A DNA stretch of 64,000 bases from Corynebacterium sp. J010B-136 (GCF_002967075.1 NZ_PUGE01000003.1:186001-250000), one strand, 5' to 3'; counted from the first letter of the stretch, positions 30,197 through 39,074 are shown. A program made the numbers and translations. The notes: generated by a model from the sequence alone, not told the origin.

Positions 30197-30248
30197 TATT
30201 GACAAGCATCAATATCAAGGCTACTTTTTGTATTGATGCTTGTCAATA
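30197..30248. promoter_or_regulatory. ArsR operator: perfect 18-bp inverted repeat
   Basis: TATTGACAAGCATCAATA (30197-30214) is the exact reverse complement of TATTGATGCTTGTCAATA (30231-30248), with 16 nt between. Each arm contains TTGA...TCAA, a small imperfect palindrome like known ArsR half-sites. The arms overlap the places where -35/-10 elements of both divergent transcripts would fall, so one repressor can close both. Confidence 0.8.
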
Positions 30249-30263
30249 CTGTGAAAGGCTCGT

Positions 30264-31382
30264 ATGAATTCTGACCACCGCCCACGCATGACGAATTTGG
30301 ACCGCTTCCTGCCGGTCTGGATCATTCTTGCCATGGCCGCTGGCCTGCTCATCGGCCGGGTGGTCCCCGGTATTGGTGACGCCCTGGGCGCTCTGGAGGT
30401 CGGTGGAATTTCCCTGCCGATAGCACTTGGCCTGCTGGTGATGATGTATCCGCCGCTGGCGAAGGTTCGCTACGACAAGGCCGGCGAGATCGCCGCCGAT
30501 AAACGCCTGATGACGGTGTCCATCGTCCTCAACTGGCTGGTCGGTCCGGCTTTCATGTTTGCCTTGGCCTGGATCTTCCTGCCGGATCAGCCGGAACTGC
30601 GCACCGGGTTGATCATCGTCGGCCTGGCTCGGTGTATTGCGATGGTGCTCGTCTGGAGTGATCTGTCGTGTGGTGACCGGGAGGCCACGGCCGTGCTGGT
30701 GGCGATCAACTCGGTGTTCCAAGTCATCATGTTCGGCGTACTCGGCTGGTTCTACCTCCAGGTCGTGCCAGCCTGGCTGGGCCTGGCGACTACCTCGGCG
30801 GAATTTTCCTTCTGGTCGATCGTGGTTTCCGTGCTCGTATTCCTCGGCATCCCGCTGGCCGCCGGCGTGGCCTCCCGAATCATCGGTGAAAAAACTAAGG
30901 GCCGTACCTGGTACGAAAACACCTACCTGCCGAAGATCTCCCCGCTGGCACTGATCGGCCTGCTCTATACCATCGTGCTGCTGTTTTCCCTGCAGGGGGA
31001 GCAGATTACCTCCCAACCGTGGACCGTGGCCCGCCTGACTGTGCCGCTGCTGGCCTACTTCGTCGGCATGTTCGCCATCGCACTGATTGCCGCGAAGGTG
31101 TCGGGAATGAATTACGCTCAGTCGGCGTCGGTGTCGTTTACGGCCGCGGGCAATAACTTCGAGCTGGCCATCGCTGTGGCCATCGGCACCTTCGGGGCGA
31201 CCTCCGCACAGGCGCTGGCCGGCACGATCGGCCCGTTGATCGAGATCCCAGTGCTTGTCGGCCTGGTCTACACCATGCTGTGGCTGGGGCCGAAACTCTT
31301 CCCCCAGGATCCGACCCTACCTGTATCCTCGACACCGTCCTCGCAGACTGCTGTATCCGAGAAGGAGAACTTCACCTCATGA
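30264..31382 (+). CDS. acr3: ACR3 family arsenite efflux transporter
   Basis: 372 aa with ten hydrophobic segments; exports As(III) using the proton-motive force. The ACR3 signature with the essential cysteine is G-L-A-R-C-I-A-M-V (about residues 119-127), followed by [12 protein letters not shown] with GAAAGGC upstream. Its C-terminus is extended by about 30 polar residues and overlaps arsC by ATGA. Expressed under the ArsR operator. Codon use is GC-richer than the flanking genes. Confidence 0.95.
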   Translation: MNSDHRPRMTNLDRFLPVWIILAMAAGLLIGRVVPGIGDALGALEVGGISLPIALGLLVMMYPPLAKVRYDKAGEIAADKRLMTVSIVLNWLVGPAFMFALAWIFLPDQPELRTGLIIVGLARCIAMVLVWSDLSCGDREATAVLVAINSVFQVIMFGVLGWFYLQVVPAWLGLATTSAEFSFWSIVVSVLVFLGIPLAAGVASRIIGEKTKGRTWYENTYLPKISPLALIGLLYTIVLLFSLQGEQITSQPWTVARLTVPLLAYFVGMFAIALIAAKVSGMNYAQSASVSFTAAGNNFELAIAVAIGTFGATSAQALAGTIGPLIEIPVLVGLVYTMLWLGPKLFPQDPTLPVSSTPSSQTAVSEKENFTS

Positions 31383-31798
31383 GCACCCACCCAACAGTTC
31401 TGTTCGTCTGCGTCGGTAACGGCGGCAAGTCCCAGATGGCCGCAGCCCTGGCCGCTAAGCACGCCGGTGACCGGATCGAGATCCACTCCGCCGGCACGAC
31501 ACCCGGCACGAAGCTCAACCCCCAATCCGTCGAGGTTATCGCCGAGGCCGGTGCCGACATGTCCGCAGGCCACCCTAAGGGTGTAGATCCACAGCTGTTG
31601 CGCGAGGTCGACCGCGTGATCGTCCTGGGAGGTGATGCCCAGCTGGAGCTACCCGACGGTGCCCGCGGTACGTGCGAGCGGTGGGTGACTGATGAGCCGT
31701 CCCAGCGTGGGATCGAGGGCCTGGAGCGCATGCGTCTGGTCCGTGACGACATCGACACCCGGGTGCGCAGGCTCCTCGCCGAGCTGCTCGAGATCTGA
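31379..31798 (+). CDS. arsC: Mycothiol-dependent arsenate reductase ArsC
   Basis: 139 aa, low-molecular-weight phosphatase-like fold. P-loop C11-V-G-N-G-G-K-S18, unlike the C-x5-R loop of classical thioredoxin-linked ArsC, matches corynebacterial ArsC1/ArsC2, which form an arseno-mycothiol adduct and need mycoredoxin. Later D-E-P-S-Q-R-G and E-R-M-R-L-V-R-D segments are conserved. ATG overlaps acr3's TGA and GAAGGAGAA lies just upstream. Mycothiol dependence is inferred from the family; it fits the host. Confidence 0.92.
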   Translation: MSTHPTVLFVCVGNGGKSQMAAALAAKHAGDRIEIHSAGTTPGTKLNPQSVEVIAEAGADMSAGHPKGVDPQLLREVDRVIVLGGDAQLELPDGARGTCERWVTDEPSQRGIEGLERMRLVRDDIDTRVRRLLAELLEI

Positions 31799-31810
31799 CC
31801 ACCCCACCTG

Positions 31811-31859
31811 ACACCAACAACGGCCCCGCGCGATTCCCGCGCTGGGTCGTTGTTGGTGT
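31811..31859 (+). terminator. Terminator after arsC
   Basis: ACACCAACAACG-GCCC (from 31811) pairs with GGGTC-GTTGTTGGTGT (to 31859) around a GC-rich loop. T run is weak. A possible stop of the acr3-arsC transcript. Confidence 0.6.
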
Positions 31860-32072
31860 CTGCACCGGCTGGCAGCGTCCTCGTCCGGGAGCCGGGCACG
31901 CCGGTAGAGGCCGGGGTGTGTCGGGTTGGGACGTGGCGTGCTGGTTCTGATTCTCCTGGTCGGTGTCGTTGTCAGCGAGGAACTCGACACCGCAGTAGTC
32001 GGAGGTGAAGTCTTTCTTGGTAAACAGGTTCTTGAGTCCCATGAGGGTGACTTTTCTGTAGAGGTGGGTGGT

Positions 32073-32522
32073 TTAGAGGATGATCGTCATCGCGTAGCCG
32101 GCCAGCATGGCCGTCAGCAGATTGGTGATCACGAACGTTGCCGATAGTTTGGGCGTGAGCAGCGCCGTCGGCATTGAGGCCTCCGGCGGTGAGGCCCCCG
32201 CCCCGCCGATCATCATCGCGAATATCGGGCCGCTAGCCACCCCGGCACCCGATAAAGCCAGGGCGACCGGCAGCATGGACTCGAGCCGAACATACAGCGG
32301 GATGCGGTTCATCGTGGTCACCGGAATCAGCCATCTGCCGTTTTCGGTGACCATGTAGCGCAGGCCGTCTTAGGACAGCTGCTCTGCCATGTCAAGGGGA
32401 CTGCCAGCGCCAGCAGCGCGATGATCACCGCGTAGTTGAGCGCGGCCTGCCAGTTAAAGATCAGCCAGATCCCGTTGATGATGACCGAGTTGAGCAGCGG
32501 CGAGGGGATCAGGTAGCGCACG
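32073..32522 (-). pseudogene. Frameshifted remnant of an ArsP/DUF318-type permease
   Basis: Two overlapping minus-strand frames encode consecutive parts of one membrane protein. The distal frame (32073-32354) reads I-P-L-Y-V then G-P-I-F-A-M-M-I-G-G-A-G-A-S, the hallmark of the DUF318/ArsP permease family, which includes methylarsenite exporters. The proximal frame (about 32327-32525) contains further membrane segments (V-I-I-N-G-I-W-L-I-F-N-W-Q). A frameshift near 32350-32390 and loss of the N-terminus make it nonfunctional. The family is typical of arsenic islands, so it probably arrived with this one. Confidence 0.6.
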
Positions 32523-32732
32523 GTAGATTTCTCTGATCGGGATGATCTGGTGGCCCAGTTGGCGGTGGTGATCCTCTCACTGTTCGGACAGATGGAGCGC
32601 ACTTACGTCAGTGAGTGCGCAGCGCATGCTCGGATGGTGGCGGAATCCAAGGGAAAACGAGCAGGCTGGCCCTGCGTGGTCGACCCCGACAAGCTCTGCT
32701 ACGTGGAACACGTCTGTGCAGATGGCTTCTGA
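32523..32732 (+). pseudogene. Serine recombinase/resolvase fragment
   Basis: Open frame without start reads D-F-S-D-R-D-D-L-V-A-Q-L-A-V-V-I-L-S-L-F-G-Q-M-E-R, the end of the catalytic domain and long helix E of Tn3-type resolvases, followed by K-G-K-R-A-G and a piece of the DNA-binding domain. The N-terminal half with the catalytic serine is absent and the frame stops early. It is the only mobility-gene trace in the island. Confidence 0.6.
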
Positions 32733-32775
32733 CTTCTGAGTAAACGCCTTCTGGGAATCACAGTGGGCAACCACA

Positions 32776-33054
32776 GAAATTCAGTTCAGCAGACCGAACC
32801 GCGACTATGATGAACTGCGCGAACAAGTCTTAGGGACAGCGGCGGTTCCATGGCCCAGTGAACCTGGCGCAACGGGTGGAGGAACCAGTCCGGATGACAT
32901 TGCTCGTAGTATCCTCACGCACGTCGCCGCTGAAAGTGGACCGCTACGCCTTGTCTTAGGTGACGGAGCTGCGGAACAGATCAAGATGGTGTTAGAGAAT
33001 AGGCGACAGGATTACTCCACCCAACTTGGTCCAGGGCCGGAGAAATATGATTAG
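32776..33054 (+). pseudogene. C-terminal fragment of the interrupted short-chain dehydrogenase
   Basis: Open frame with no start codon reads R-P-N-R-D-Y-D-E-L-R, then S-P-D-D-I-A-R-S-I-L and G-P-L-R-L-V-L-G-D-G-A-A-E-Q-I-K-M-V-L-E, the standard C-terminal end of classical SDRs. It ends with TAG at 33052, overlapping the convergent bioN stop by 1-3 nt, as an intact ancestral gene would. Pairs with the fragment at 28494. The exact left edge between 32733 and 32790 is unclear. Confidence 0.7.
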
Positions 33055-33668
33055 TCGCCAAAGCCGCGGGCTTGGAGAGCTTCGCCAATAGAGCGTGCGC
33101 GTCTAATAGAGCGAATCAACACTGGGGTGCCAAAAGCCGAGATGGAAAAGCCGGCGCCGCGGGCTTTGCGGGCATCGAGTACTTCACCCACGGTGGCAAA
33201 CATTAAAGGAATCAGCCGGATGGTCAATGACATCGCTAAGGTGACGTTTTCTACAGGAAAGCCAAAGCGACCAAGCGGTGCCAGTGAGGCCTCAACAGAG
33301 TCCATAATTTCATCGACCGTCGATGTCAAAGTCAATAGGAAAGCGATGAGGATGGCAGAGAAAATGGACAAGAACATGGCCAGCGCGTAGTCCAAGTCTT
33401 TTGCCCACCATTGAAAAGCAGCTAATGGAATCACGATGAGCAGCGGTGGCCACAGCTGCGATAAAGCTATGCGCGGCGGAATGGCAGCAAGAAAATAGAA
33501 AGCCACCGCGATGCCACAGGCTAGCAACCCACGCAGTGGGGTTGACGCTAGTAGTGAAGTAGTGATGACAAAGACGATGATAAAGAGTAATTTCCAGCTG
33601 GCACGCAGGCGGTGAATGGGGGTGTCTTTATCAACATAGACAGCTAGCGGGATGTTTTTGGTCTTCAT
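33051..33668 (-). CDS. bioN: Biotin ECF transporter T component BioN
   Basis: 205 aa, energy-coupling-factor transmembrane protein. Five to six hydrophobic segments and two A-R-G-like signatures that couple to the ATPases: K-A-R-G-A-G (about residues 168-173) and L-Q-A-R-G-F at the C-terminus. Overlaps bioM by ATGA. With BioY and BioM it imports biotin, consistent with the biotin auxotrophy of corynebacteria. It converges on the SDR remnant. Confidence 0.9.
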   Translation of the reverse strand: MKTKNIPLAVYVDKDTPIHRLRASWKLLFIIVFVITTSLLASTPLRGLLACGIAVAFYFLAAIPPRIALSQLWPPLLIVIPLAAFQWWAKDLDYALAMFLSIFSAILIAFLLTLTSTVDEIMDSVEASLAPLGRFGFPVENVTLAMSLTIRLIPLMFATVGEVLDARKARGAGFSISAFGTPVLIRSIRRARSIGEALQARGFGD

Positions 33669-34360
33669 CGCAGCGCTCGTTGTTCCATCAACTCGGTGTA
33701 GAAGCTAATTGCATCCGCGGGCAAGCCATCGTAAGCAATTGAGTGATCATCAATGCAGATAACGCGGTCAAAGTCCGAAATGAAGTCCAAGTCGTGGGTC
33801 ACCACGATGACTTGCTGCTCAAGGGCTGCGAATTCACGTCGAATGCGATTGCGATTAATCAGATCTAACAAGGTCGTCGGCTCATCAGCCAGAATGAGAA
33901 TCGGTTCAATGACAAGCACTGCTGCCATCGCCAGCATCTGCTTTTGTCCGCCCGAAAGCGTGTGCGGGGAGTGATCGGCAAGGTCGGTGAGTTGAAAGCG
34001 CGCCAGGGCTGCATCGACAAGCTCATTGCGACGTTGCTTGGACATCTTGAAACGCCGCAAAGAAAACGCCACGTCATCGCGAACATTGGGCATCACGATC
34101 TGGTTTTCTGCATCCGAGAAGATAAACCCGATCTTCTTGCGAAGTTCCTTGGCATGTTCTGCAACATCCAAACCGTCGACTGACACCGTGCCTGAATTCG
34201 GTTCACCCAGACCATTAATCAGCCGGGTAATGGTAGATTTTCCCGAACCATTAGCCCCAATGATTCCAATGCGGTGTTCGTGCAGATCTAAATTGATGTC
34301 TTTGAGCACCGGGGTGTCATCGAATGCGACATCAACGTGCTCGAACTTGATATGCGGCAC
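33665..34360 (-). CDS. bioM: Biotin ECF transporter ATPase BioM
   Basis: 231 aa ABC ATPase of the EcfA type. Walker A GANGSGKS (about 35-42), signature L-S-G-G-Q-K-Q (about 138-144), Walker B I-L-I-L-A-D-E-P-T, and the H-loop histidine in V-V-T-H-D. GTG start overlaps the bioY stop by one base (TAGTG), so the three genes are coupled. Dedicated biotin module rather than a shared ECF. Confidence 0.92.
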   Translation of the reverse strand: MPHIKFEHVDVAFDDTPVLKDINLDLHEHRIGIIGANGSGKSTITRLINGLGEPNSGTVSVDGLDVAEHAKELRKKIGFIFSDAENQIVMPNVRDDVAFSLRRFKMSKQRRNELVDAALARFQLTDLADHSPHTLSGGQKQMLAMAAVLVIEPILILADEPTTLLDLINRNRIRREFAALEQQVIVVTHDLDFISDFDRVICIDDHSIAYDGLPADAISFYTELMEQRALR

Positions 34361-34929
34361 TACACGATCTTTCTCTTGCGGGAAATAAGGTCAGGAAACG
34401 CTGCATGAACGCCAAGTGCAATAATAATTGCGACAACAACCTTCGCGCTATCAGGGAGTACGAAAGGAATCTGGGCCGCAAATGCTGGCGCGAGTTCCAG
34501 GCCCGAGCGCACCATCAGGCCGAAGGAGCCGCAGATGTATTGCACAGCGAGGCCCACAAACGCTGCGATGATAAAGGTGATGGCCATTCCGGCCTTTTTA
34601 CGTGGCGCACGGTAGGCAATGAGACCAGAAATAGCAGGGGAGAGAACATAGCCGATGATGTAGCCGGCCGTGGGGCCCGCGAGTGCGCGTAGAGTGGTGC
34701 CACCGCCGGCAAGTACTGGAAGCGCTAGGCCGAGGACAAGAAAGAGCAGTCCAACGTATAGGCCGCGGCGTCCACCAAGGACAAGCCCTGCCAGGATGAG
34801 TGCAGCATTTTGCATGACGATGGGCACGCCTGCGGTGCCGATAGGGATGGAGACAAACGCAAGGACAATAACGAGTGCTGTGAAGACCGCTACGTACGCT
34901 AGGTCTGTCGCTAGGGATTTCTGTTTCAT
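34360..34929 (-). CDS. bioY: Biotin-binding S component BioY
   Basis: 189 aa, six membrane helices. BioY family features: I-P-I-G-T-A-G-V-P-I-V-M-Q-N (about 27-40) and G-G-R-R-G-L-Y-V-G (about 53-61), with A-G-P-T-A-G-Y-I-I-G-Y further on. The ATG lies 7 nt downstream of TACAGT on the minus strand, so this may be a leaderless transcript. GTAAC overlapping that element is half of the BioQ site TGAAC-N3-GTTAC known in C. glutamicum. Head of bioY-bioM-bioN. Confidence 0.93.
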   Translation of the reverse strand: MKQKSLATDLAYVAVFTALVIVLAFVSIPIGTAGVPIVMQNAALILAGLVLGGRRGLYVGLLFLVLGLALPVLAGGGTTLRALAGPTAGYIIGYVLSPAISGLIAYRAPRKKAGMAITFIIAAFVGLAVQYICGSFGLMVRSGLELAPAFAAQIPFVLPDSAKVVVAIIIALGVHAAFPDLISRKRKIV

Positions 34930-34976
34930 GCAAGTTACTGTAGGGCAAAGTTATTATTGCTGGCAAACCCATCTTT

Positions 34977-34989
34977 TGAACAGTGTTTA
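34977..34989. promoter_or_regulatory. Candidate BioQ-like site upstream of bioY
   Basis: TGAACAGTGTTTA resembles the 13-bp BioQ operator TGAAC-N3-GTTAC in its first half and spacing only; the second half is degenerate. It lies 48 nt before bioY and 37 nt before the DUF3046 gene. Weak call. Confidence 0.3.
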
Positions 34990-35013
34990 AGCAGGCGTTT
35001 TGCTGCGCTGCGC

Positions 35014-35019
35014 TATGAT
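35014..35019 (+). promoter_or_regulatory. -10 element of a leaderless DUF3046 transcript
   Basis: TATGAT sits 6 nt before ATG 35026, so transcription should start at or next to the A of the start codon. No ribosome site is present, which fits a leaderless mRNA. Confidence 0.6.
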
Positions 35020-35025
35020 GTCCCC

Positions 35026-35241
35026 ATGCGATTAACGGAGTTTGAGCAACTGCTGCAGGATGTATTTGGTTCCCCGCAGGGCAGGTGGATAGCGCACTCG
35101 CATGTGGTGTCGACCTTGGGTGAAACTCCCGATAACTTAATCGAAAATGGATACGATTTGGCCCAGGTCTGGCGTGAGCTATGTGATGACTTCTCTGTGC
35201 CAGAAGCTGACCGCTTAGGTATCGATCGCCCTGGAAAATAG
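35026..35241 (+). CDS. DUF3046 family protein
   Basis: 71 aa conserved actinobacterial protein found beside recA in mycobacteria and corynebacteria. Key family pattern: M-R-L-T-E-F near the start, W-x-x-H-S-H-V (about 21-27), D-x-A-x-V-W-R-x-L-C-D (about 45-55) and P-x-x-D-R-L-G. The longer frame from 34957 is rejected since it would pass through the promoter and adds unconserved residues. Function unknown; RecA-neighbour placement is the only hint. Confidence 0.85.
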   Translation: MRLTEFEQLLQDVFGSPQGRWIAHSHVVSTLGETPDNLIENGYDLAQVWRELCDDFSVPEADRLGIDRPGK

Positions 35242-35282
35242 AGAATTATCTATTGATGTGTTTCTTGTGCGACTTGCCGTAT

Positions 35283-35298
35283 TCGAATGTGCAATCGA
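35283..35298. promoter_or_regulatory. Degenerate SOS-box candidate upstream of recA
   Basis: TCGAATGTGCAATCGA has the outer TCGA arms with the LexA spacing of TCGAA(A/C)ANNTGTTCGA but mismatches in the middle. It lies about 170 nt before recA. Weak; listed because recA is expected to be LexA-controlled. Confidence 0.3.
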
Positions 35299-35468
35299 AT
35301 AAAAAGATGTGTAGGATTCGAAATGTCGAAGGCAAGAGATAGTCTCAACCGCGTAATAATCTTCAACGCGGGAACTAAATGTCAGTCGCTGGAGTCTAGA
35401 AACTACAGTGGATAATAATCAGTGGGATTTTGATACCCCGCACGTGATTTTAACTTTAAGGAATACAC

Positions 35469-36614
35469 ATGGCTGCAAAGAAGAAAGCAACGGCAACCAA
35501 GCCGGGGGATGACCGCAAGAAGGCCCTAGATGCCGCAATGTCCATGATTGAAAAGGACTTCGGCAAGGGCGCTGTTATGCGTTTGGGCGAAGAAAAGCGC
35601 CCGCCGATTCAGGCCATTTCTTCTGGCAATACCGCGATCGACATCGCTTTAGGCATTGGCGGTTTCCCGCGTGGTCGTGTGGTTGAAGTCTATGGCCCAG
35701 AGTCTTCCGGTAAGACCACTGTGGCGCTGCATGCTATTGCTGAAGCTCAAAAGGCAGGCGGCATTGCGGCGTTCATCGACGCTGAGCACGCATTGGATCC
35801 AGAATATGCACGTCTTTTGGGTGTAGACACCGATAACTTGTTGGTCTCACAGCCTGACACTGGTGAACAGGCACTGGAGATTGCAGATATGTTGGTGCGC
35901 TCAGGTGCTATCGACATTATCGTTATTGACTCGGTTGCGGCGTTGACGCCAAAGGCTGAAATTGAAGGCGAAATGGGTGACTCGCACGTGGGTCTCCAGG
36001 CACGTTTGATGTCCCAGGCACTGCGTAAGATGACCGGTGCACTGTACAACTCCGGCACCACGGCTATCTTCATTAACCAGCTGCGTGAGAAGATCGGCGT
36101 GATGTTCGGTTCTCCTGAAACCACCACCGGTGGTAAGGCGCTGAAGTTCTATGCTTCGGTGCGTTGTGACATCCGCCGTATCCAGACCCTTAAGGACGGC
36201 CAGGACGCGATTGGTAACCGTACCCGCATCAAGATCGTAAAGAATAAGGTCTCCCCGCCATTTAAGATTGCGGAGTTCGACATCATGTACGGTGAGGGAA
36301 TCTCGCGTGAGTCTTCCATCATCGACTTGGGTGTGGAACACGGCTTCATCAAGAAGTCCGGCTCCTGGTTTACTTATGAAGGTGACCAGTTGGGCCAGGG
36401 TAAAGAAAAAGCCCGCAACTTCCTCAAGAGCAATCCAGAGCTGGCAGATGAGATTGAAAAGAAGATCTTCCAAAAGCTCGGCGTCGGTGAGTATGCCAAG
36501 ACCACCGATGACGATGGTGCAGCCATGGATGTTCCTGGTGCAGAGGACCCTTTGACTGATGATCCAGCAGGCTTTGTACCGAATGTTGATTTTGATGACG
36601 AAGATGAAGAGTAG
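35469..36614 (+). CDS. recA: Recombinase RecA
   Basis: Strand-exchange ATPase and SOS co-protease. 381 aa, no intein. Walker A GPESSGKT (76-83), L2-adjacent T-G-G-x-A-L-K-F-Y and the N-terminal K-A-L-D-A-A oligomerisation helix are present. The acidic C-terminal tail (FDDEDEE) is typical. Ribosome site AAGGAA before ATG. A strong terminator separates it from recX, which may be reached by readthrough. Confidence 0.97.
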   Translation: MAAKKKATATKPGDDRKKALDAAMSMIEKDFGKGAVMRLGEEKRPPIQAISSGNTAIDIALGIGGFPRGRVVEVYGPESSGKTTVALHAIAEAQKAGGIAAFIDAEHALDPEYARLLGVDTDNLLVSQPDTGEQALEIADMLVRSGAIDIIVIDSVAALTPKAEIEGEMGDSHVGLQARLMSQALRKMTGALYNSGTTAIFINQLREKIGVMFGSPETTTGGKALKFYASVRCDIRRIQTLKDGQDAIGNRTRIKIVKNKVSPPFKIAEFDIMYGEGISRESSIIDLGVEHGFIKKSGSWFTYEGDQLGQGKEKARNFLKSNPELADEIEKKIFQKLGVGEYAKTTDDDGAAMDVPGAEDPLTDDPAGFVPNVDFDDEDEE

Positions 36615-36635
36615 AAATATTTAGCCCCCACGATG

Positions 36636-36677
36636 TGCGCGGAAGTCAGTTTTTTTAAACTGGCTCCGCGCATTTTT
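36636..36677 (+). terminator. Terminator between recA and recX
   Basis: TGCGCGGAaGTCAGTTT (from 36636) pairs with AAACTGGcTCCGCGCA (to 36672), followed by TTTTT. Explains why recX would be expressed lower than recA. Confidence 0.8.
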
Positions 36678-36708
36678 CTAGGCTGGGTTTGATGAGCACA
36701 AATAGGGG

Positions 36709-37326
36709 ATGGACGTGACGGCACAGGAGCCGAGTGCAGAGAAGCTGGCGAAGTTGCGCCAGGCATTAGAAGACTATGCGGAAGGTGCTGTAGACAATCC
36801 GCTGTTTGACCATGAAGCGGAGGAAGCTAAAGCCGAGGTACGCGCGCGTGCCCTGCGCTTGCTGGATGAGCGCGCAAGGTCCCGGCATGAGCTTTGTGAA
36901 CGGCTGGTGAAGCTGGAATTCGCTAAGCCAGTCATCGAGGATGTCTTAGACGATCTGGCGTCAGTTGGGCTCATTAATGATGAGCTCTTTGCCTCAGAAT
37001 GGGTAAGGCAGCGTCATGCGCGCCGCGGAAAATCTGCGCGCGCGTTGAACCAGGAGCTTATCCGTAAAGGTATTTCTTCGTCAGTGCGTGCGCAGGCGTT
37101 GGAGCAAATCGATGACGATGATGAAGAAGCCATGGCGTGGACATTGGCGGTCAAGAAAGCAAAGTCGATTAAACATCCGCCATCCGACCGTGCAGAACGC
37201 GATAAGGCCCTGCGGCGCATTGTCGGGGTGCTTGCGCGCAGGGGCTTTAACGAAGGAATGTCCCTCAACCTTGCACGCCGTGCCCTAGAGCAGCGGTGTG
37301 AAGAGTTGGGGACATCACAGGAGTAA
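36709..37326 (+). CDS. recX: Regulatory protein RecX
   Basis: 205 aa, three-helix tandem RecX repeats that bind RecA filaments and limit them. Repeat marker R-S-R-H-E-L-x-x-R-L (about residues 57-66) and later G-L-I-N-D-E-x-F-A-x-x-W-V-R-x-R (about 86-101) are clear. ATG at 36709, with AAATAGGGG upstream. Lies downstream of recA behind a terminator. Convergent with gluD. Confidence 0.93.
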   Translation: MDVTAQEPSAEKLAKLRQALEDYAEGAVDNPLFDHEAEEAKAEVRARALRLLDERARSRHELCERLVKLEFAKPVIEDVLDDLASVGLINDELFASEWVRQRHARRGKSARALNQELIRKGISSSVRAQALEQIDDDDEEAMAWTLAVKKAKSIKHPPSDRAERDKALRRIVGVLARRGFNEGMSLNLARRALEQRCEELGTSQE

Positions 37327-37334
37327 CTGGTTAT

Positions 37335-38273
37335 TTACTCCGAGGGGTTAGTAATTTCCTTATATCCAGGAGCACGCCAGTCAACGTTGGCATTGTCTTT
37401 GGTGTCAATGCCTTGGTCTGGCTGCTCTGGAACTTTGGCGATGATATTGCGTCGCGCACGTCCAGCACGAAGCTGACGTTCGATGCGCTGTGCCAAAGTG
37501 GTAAGACCCCAGTTGATGAGCACCATGATGATACCGACGATAACCAGCGAGGCCAGGAAGTTCTGGTTGTAAGAAGCAGACTGAATACCAGAACGCACGA
37601 TTTCGACGTAACCAATCTGGTAGCCCAAAGCCGAGTCCTTCAGAGCAATGACCATCTGTGCAATCAATGCCGGAAGCATCGAAGCGATTGCCTGCGGGAG
37701 TAAGACCCGGTACATCGTCAGGCGATGCGAGAGGCCCAAAGCCTTGGCTGCTTCGGTCTGACCCTTTGGCAAGGAACGGATGCCGGAGCGGAGGATTTCC
37801 GCGATGACGGAACCGTTGTACAAAGTTAATGCGAAGACCACGGCAGAAAAAGCCAGTTGCTGCGATGGAACGAGATCGTAGACCGCGAAGAGCTGGTACG
37901 CGAAAATCATCAGCAACAGCACGGGGATAGCGCGGAAGAATTCCACGATGATGCCGCAGATCCAACGCACAAAGCGATTTTCCGAAAGACGGCCCAAGCC
38001 CAAGACCACGCCGAAGATACAAGCGAGAACAATCGAAGCAAACGCTGAGAATAATGTGCCGCGAAGACCCGGTAGCAGGTAGGTGGTCCACGTTTGGCTT
38101 TGGAGGAACGGAGTCCACAGGCGGCCTTCAAATTGGCCATTGTTGTTTAGAGTCCAGGCAACCCACCCGATGATAGCGAGGAAGATTAACCCGGCAATGA
38201 CGGAGTAGAGACGGTTATTGCGACGGCCCTTAGGCCCCGGTGCGTCATAGAGGACGGTAGCGCGTACAGCCAT
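37335..38273 (-). CDS. gluD: Glutamate ABC transporter permease GluD
   Basis: 312 aa membrane subunit of the HisMQ type with about five helices. The permease EAA loop appears as E-A-A-K-A-L-G-L-S (about 175-183). N-terminal extension carries a first helix after a basic leader; C-terminal tail is polar. Its ATG overlaps the gluC stop (TAATG). Last gene of gluABCD, no clear terminator before the convergent recX. Confidence 0.92.
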   Translation of the reverse strand: MAVRATVLYDAPGPKGRRNNRLYSVIAGLIFLAIIGWVAWTLNNNGQFEGRLWTPFLQSQTWTTYLLPGLRGTLFSAFASIVLACIFGVVLGLGRLSENRFVRWICGIIVEFFRAIPVLLLMIFAYQLFAVYDLVPSQQLAFSAVVFALTLYNGSVIAEILRSGIRSLPKGQTEAAKALGLSHRLTMYRVLLPQAIASMLPALIAQMVIALKDSALGYQIGYVEIVRSGIQSASYNQNFLASLVIVGIIMVLINWGLTTLAQRIERQLRAGRARRNIIAKVPEQPDQGIDTKDNANVDWRAPGYKEITNPSE

Positions 38274-38959
38274 TACTTCTTCACCGCCAGTCTTTCAGAA
38301 AGTTTGCCTAACCCAAGGCCCATGGGCAGGGTGAGGATGATGAAACCAAGCGCGAAAACAAAGAAGATGATGAAGAGCTGATTCGCATGGTTTTCGATTG
38401 TCGACTTCATCAACAGGGACGCTTCTGCGACACCAATTGTTGAAGCAATGGTGGTGTTCTTGGTCAACGCGATAAGCGTATTTCCCAAAGGCACGATAGC
38501 CGCGCGAACTGCTTGGGGGAAGACGATTTTCCTGAACATGTCAGAAAAGCTCAATCCCAGTGAGCGGGCTGCTTCTGCTTGGCCGAAATCCACGGTGTTG
38601 ATACCAGAACGTAAGGACTCGGCGACAAAGGCTGAGGTGTACAAGATAAAGCCCACGATAGCGAGGCGGAAGTTATTATCTACCAGGAAACTAGCGGATT
38701 CGCGGCTCGCTAGAGCCATTCCTAGGTTCTGGTATAGACCGAAGGAACAGAATAGGACGATGAGCGTCAGGGGAGTATTGCGGACCACGGAAATATAGAA
38801 CGTGGATATGGTGCGCAAAATCGCAACCGGGGAGACGCGCATGGCAGTGAGGATGGTTCCGAGGATTGTCGAACCAATCGCCGACCAAAAAGTCAGTTGG
38901 ATGGTGAGCCAAAACGCTGGCCATAAGCCAGGTAATAGCTGATCCCACATGGCGTTCAT
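38273..38959 (-). CDS. gluC: Glutamate ABC transporter permease GluC
   Basis: 228 aa, five membrane helices and the E-A-A-R-S-L-G-L-S cytoplasmic loop that contacts GluA. Forms the channel with GluD for high-affinity glutamate uptake. A hairpin between gluB and gluC probably lowers expression of the permease genes. ATG 38959; another ATG at 38950 is possible. Same operon order as C. glutamicum gluABCD. Confidence 0.92.
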   Translation of the reverse strand: MNAMWDQLLPGLWPAFWLTIQLTFWSAIGSTILGTILTAMRVSPVAILRTISTFYISVVRNTPLTLIVLFCSFGLYQNLGMALASRESASFLVDNNFRLAIVGFILYTSAFVAESLRSGINTVDFGQAEAARSLGLSFSDMFRKIVFPQAVRAAIVPLGNTLIALTKNTTIASTIGVAEASLLMKSTIENHANQLFIIFFVFALGFIILTLPMGLGLGKLSERLAVKK

Positions 38960-39007
38960 AGTTCTCCTTGCATACTTATCAAACGCTTATTGTGAATAGT
39001 GGGTGGA

Positions 39008-39042
39008 AAAGCCCTGCGGCACAATGCTTATCGCGGGGCTTT
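39008..39042 (-). terminator. Intercistronic attenuator between gluB and gluC
   Basis: On the minus strand AAAGCCCCGCG pairs with CGCAGGGCTTT with one mismatch, followed by T-rich sequence. In this kind of ABC operon such a stem gives more binding protein than permease. Confidence 0.7.
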
Positions 39043-39074
39043 CGCTAGGTATTCGTGGGCCTCAATAGATGAAT

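Larger units (their letters stand above)
28673..32775. mobile_element. Arsenic-resistance genomic island (decayed boundaries)
   Basis: About 4.1 kb of visibly more GC-rich DNA with different codon use, holding arsO, arsR, acr3 and arsC plus remnants of a permease and a serine recombinase. The two ends lie inside the same SDR gene, whose two fragments flank the island, so this is where the segment arrived. About 125 residues of the SDR middle are missing, so arrival came with a deletion or followed several events. No intact transposase, terminal repeats or target duplication could be seen. Confidence 0.7.

Noticed and set aside
30243..31016. 257-codon frame opposite acr3
   Set aside because: Antisense of the ACR3 gene, low-complexity His/Gln/Asp composition typical of shadows in GC-rich DNA.
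31926..32147. 73-codon plus-strand frame beyond arsC
   Set aside because: Overlaps the better-supported minus-strand permease remnant; no homology seen.
35330..35400. GGGAACT upstream of recA as an ECF sigma -35
   Set aside because: No CGTT-type -10 lies at the right distance.
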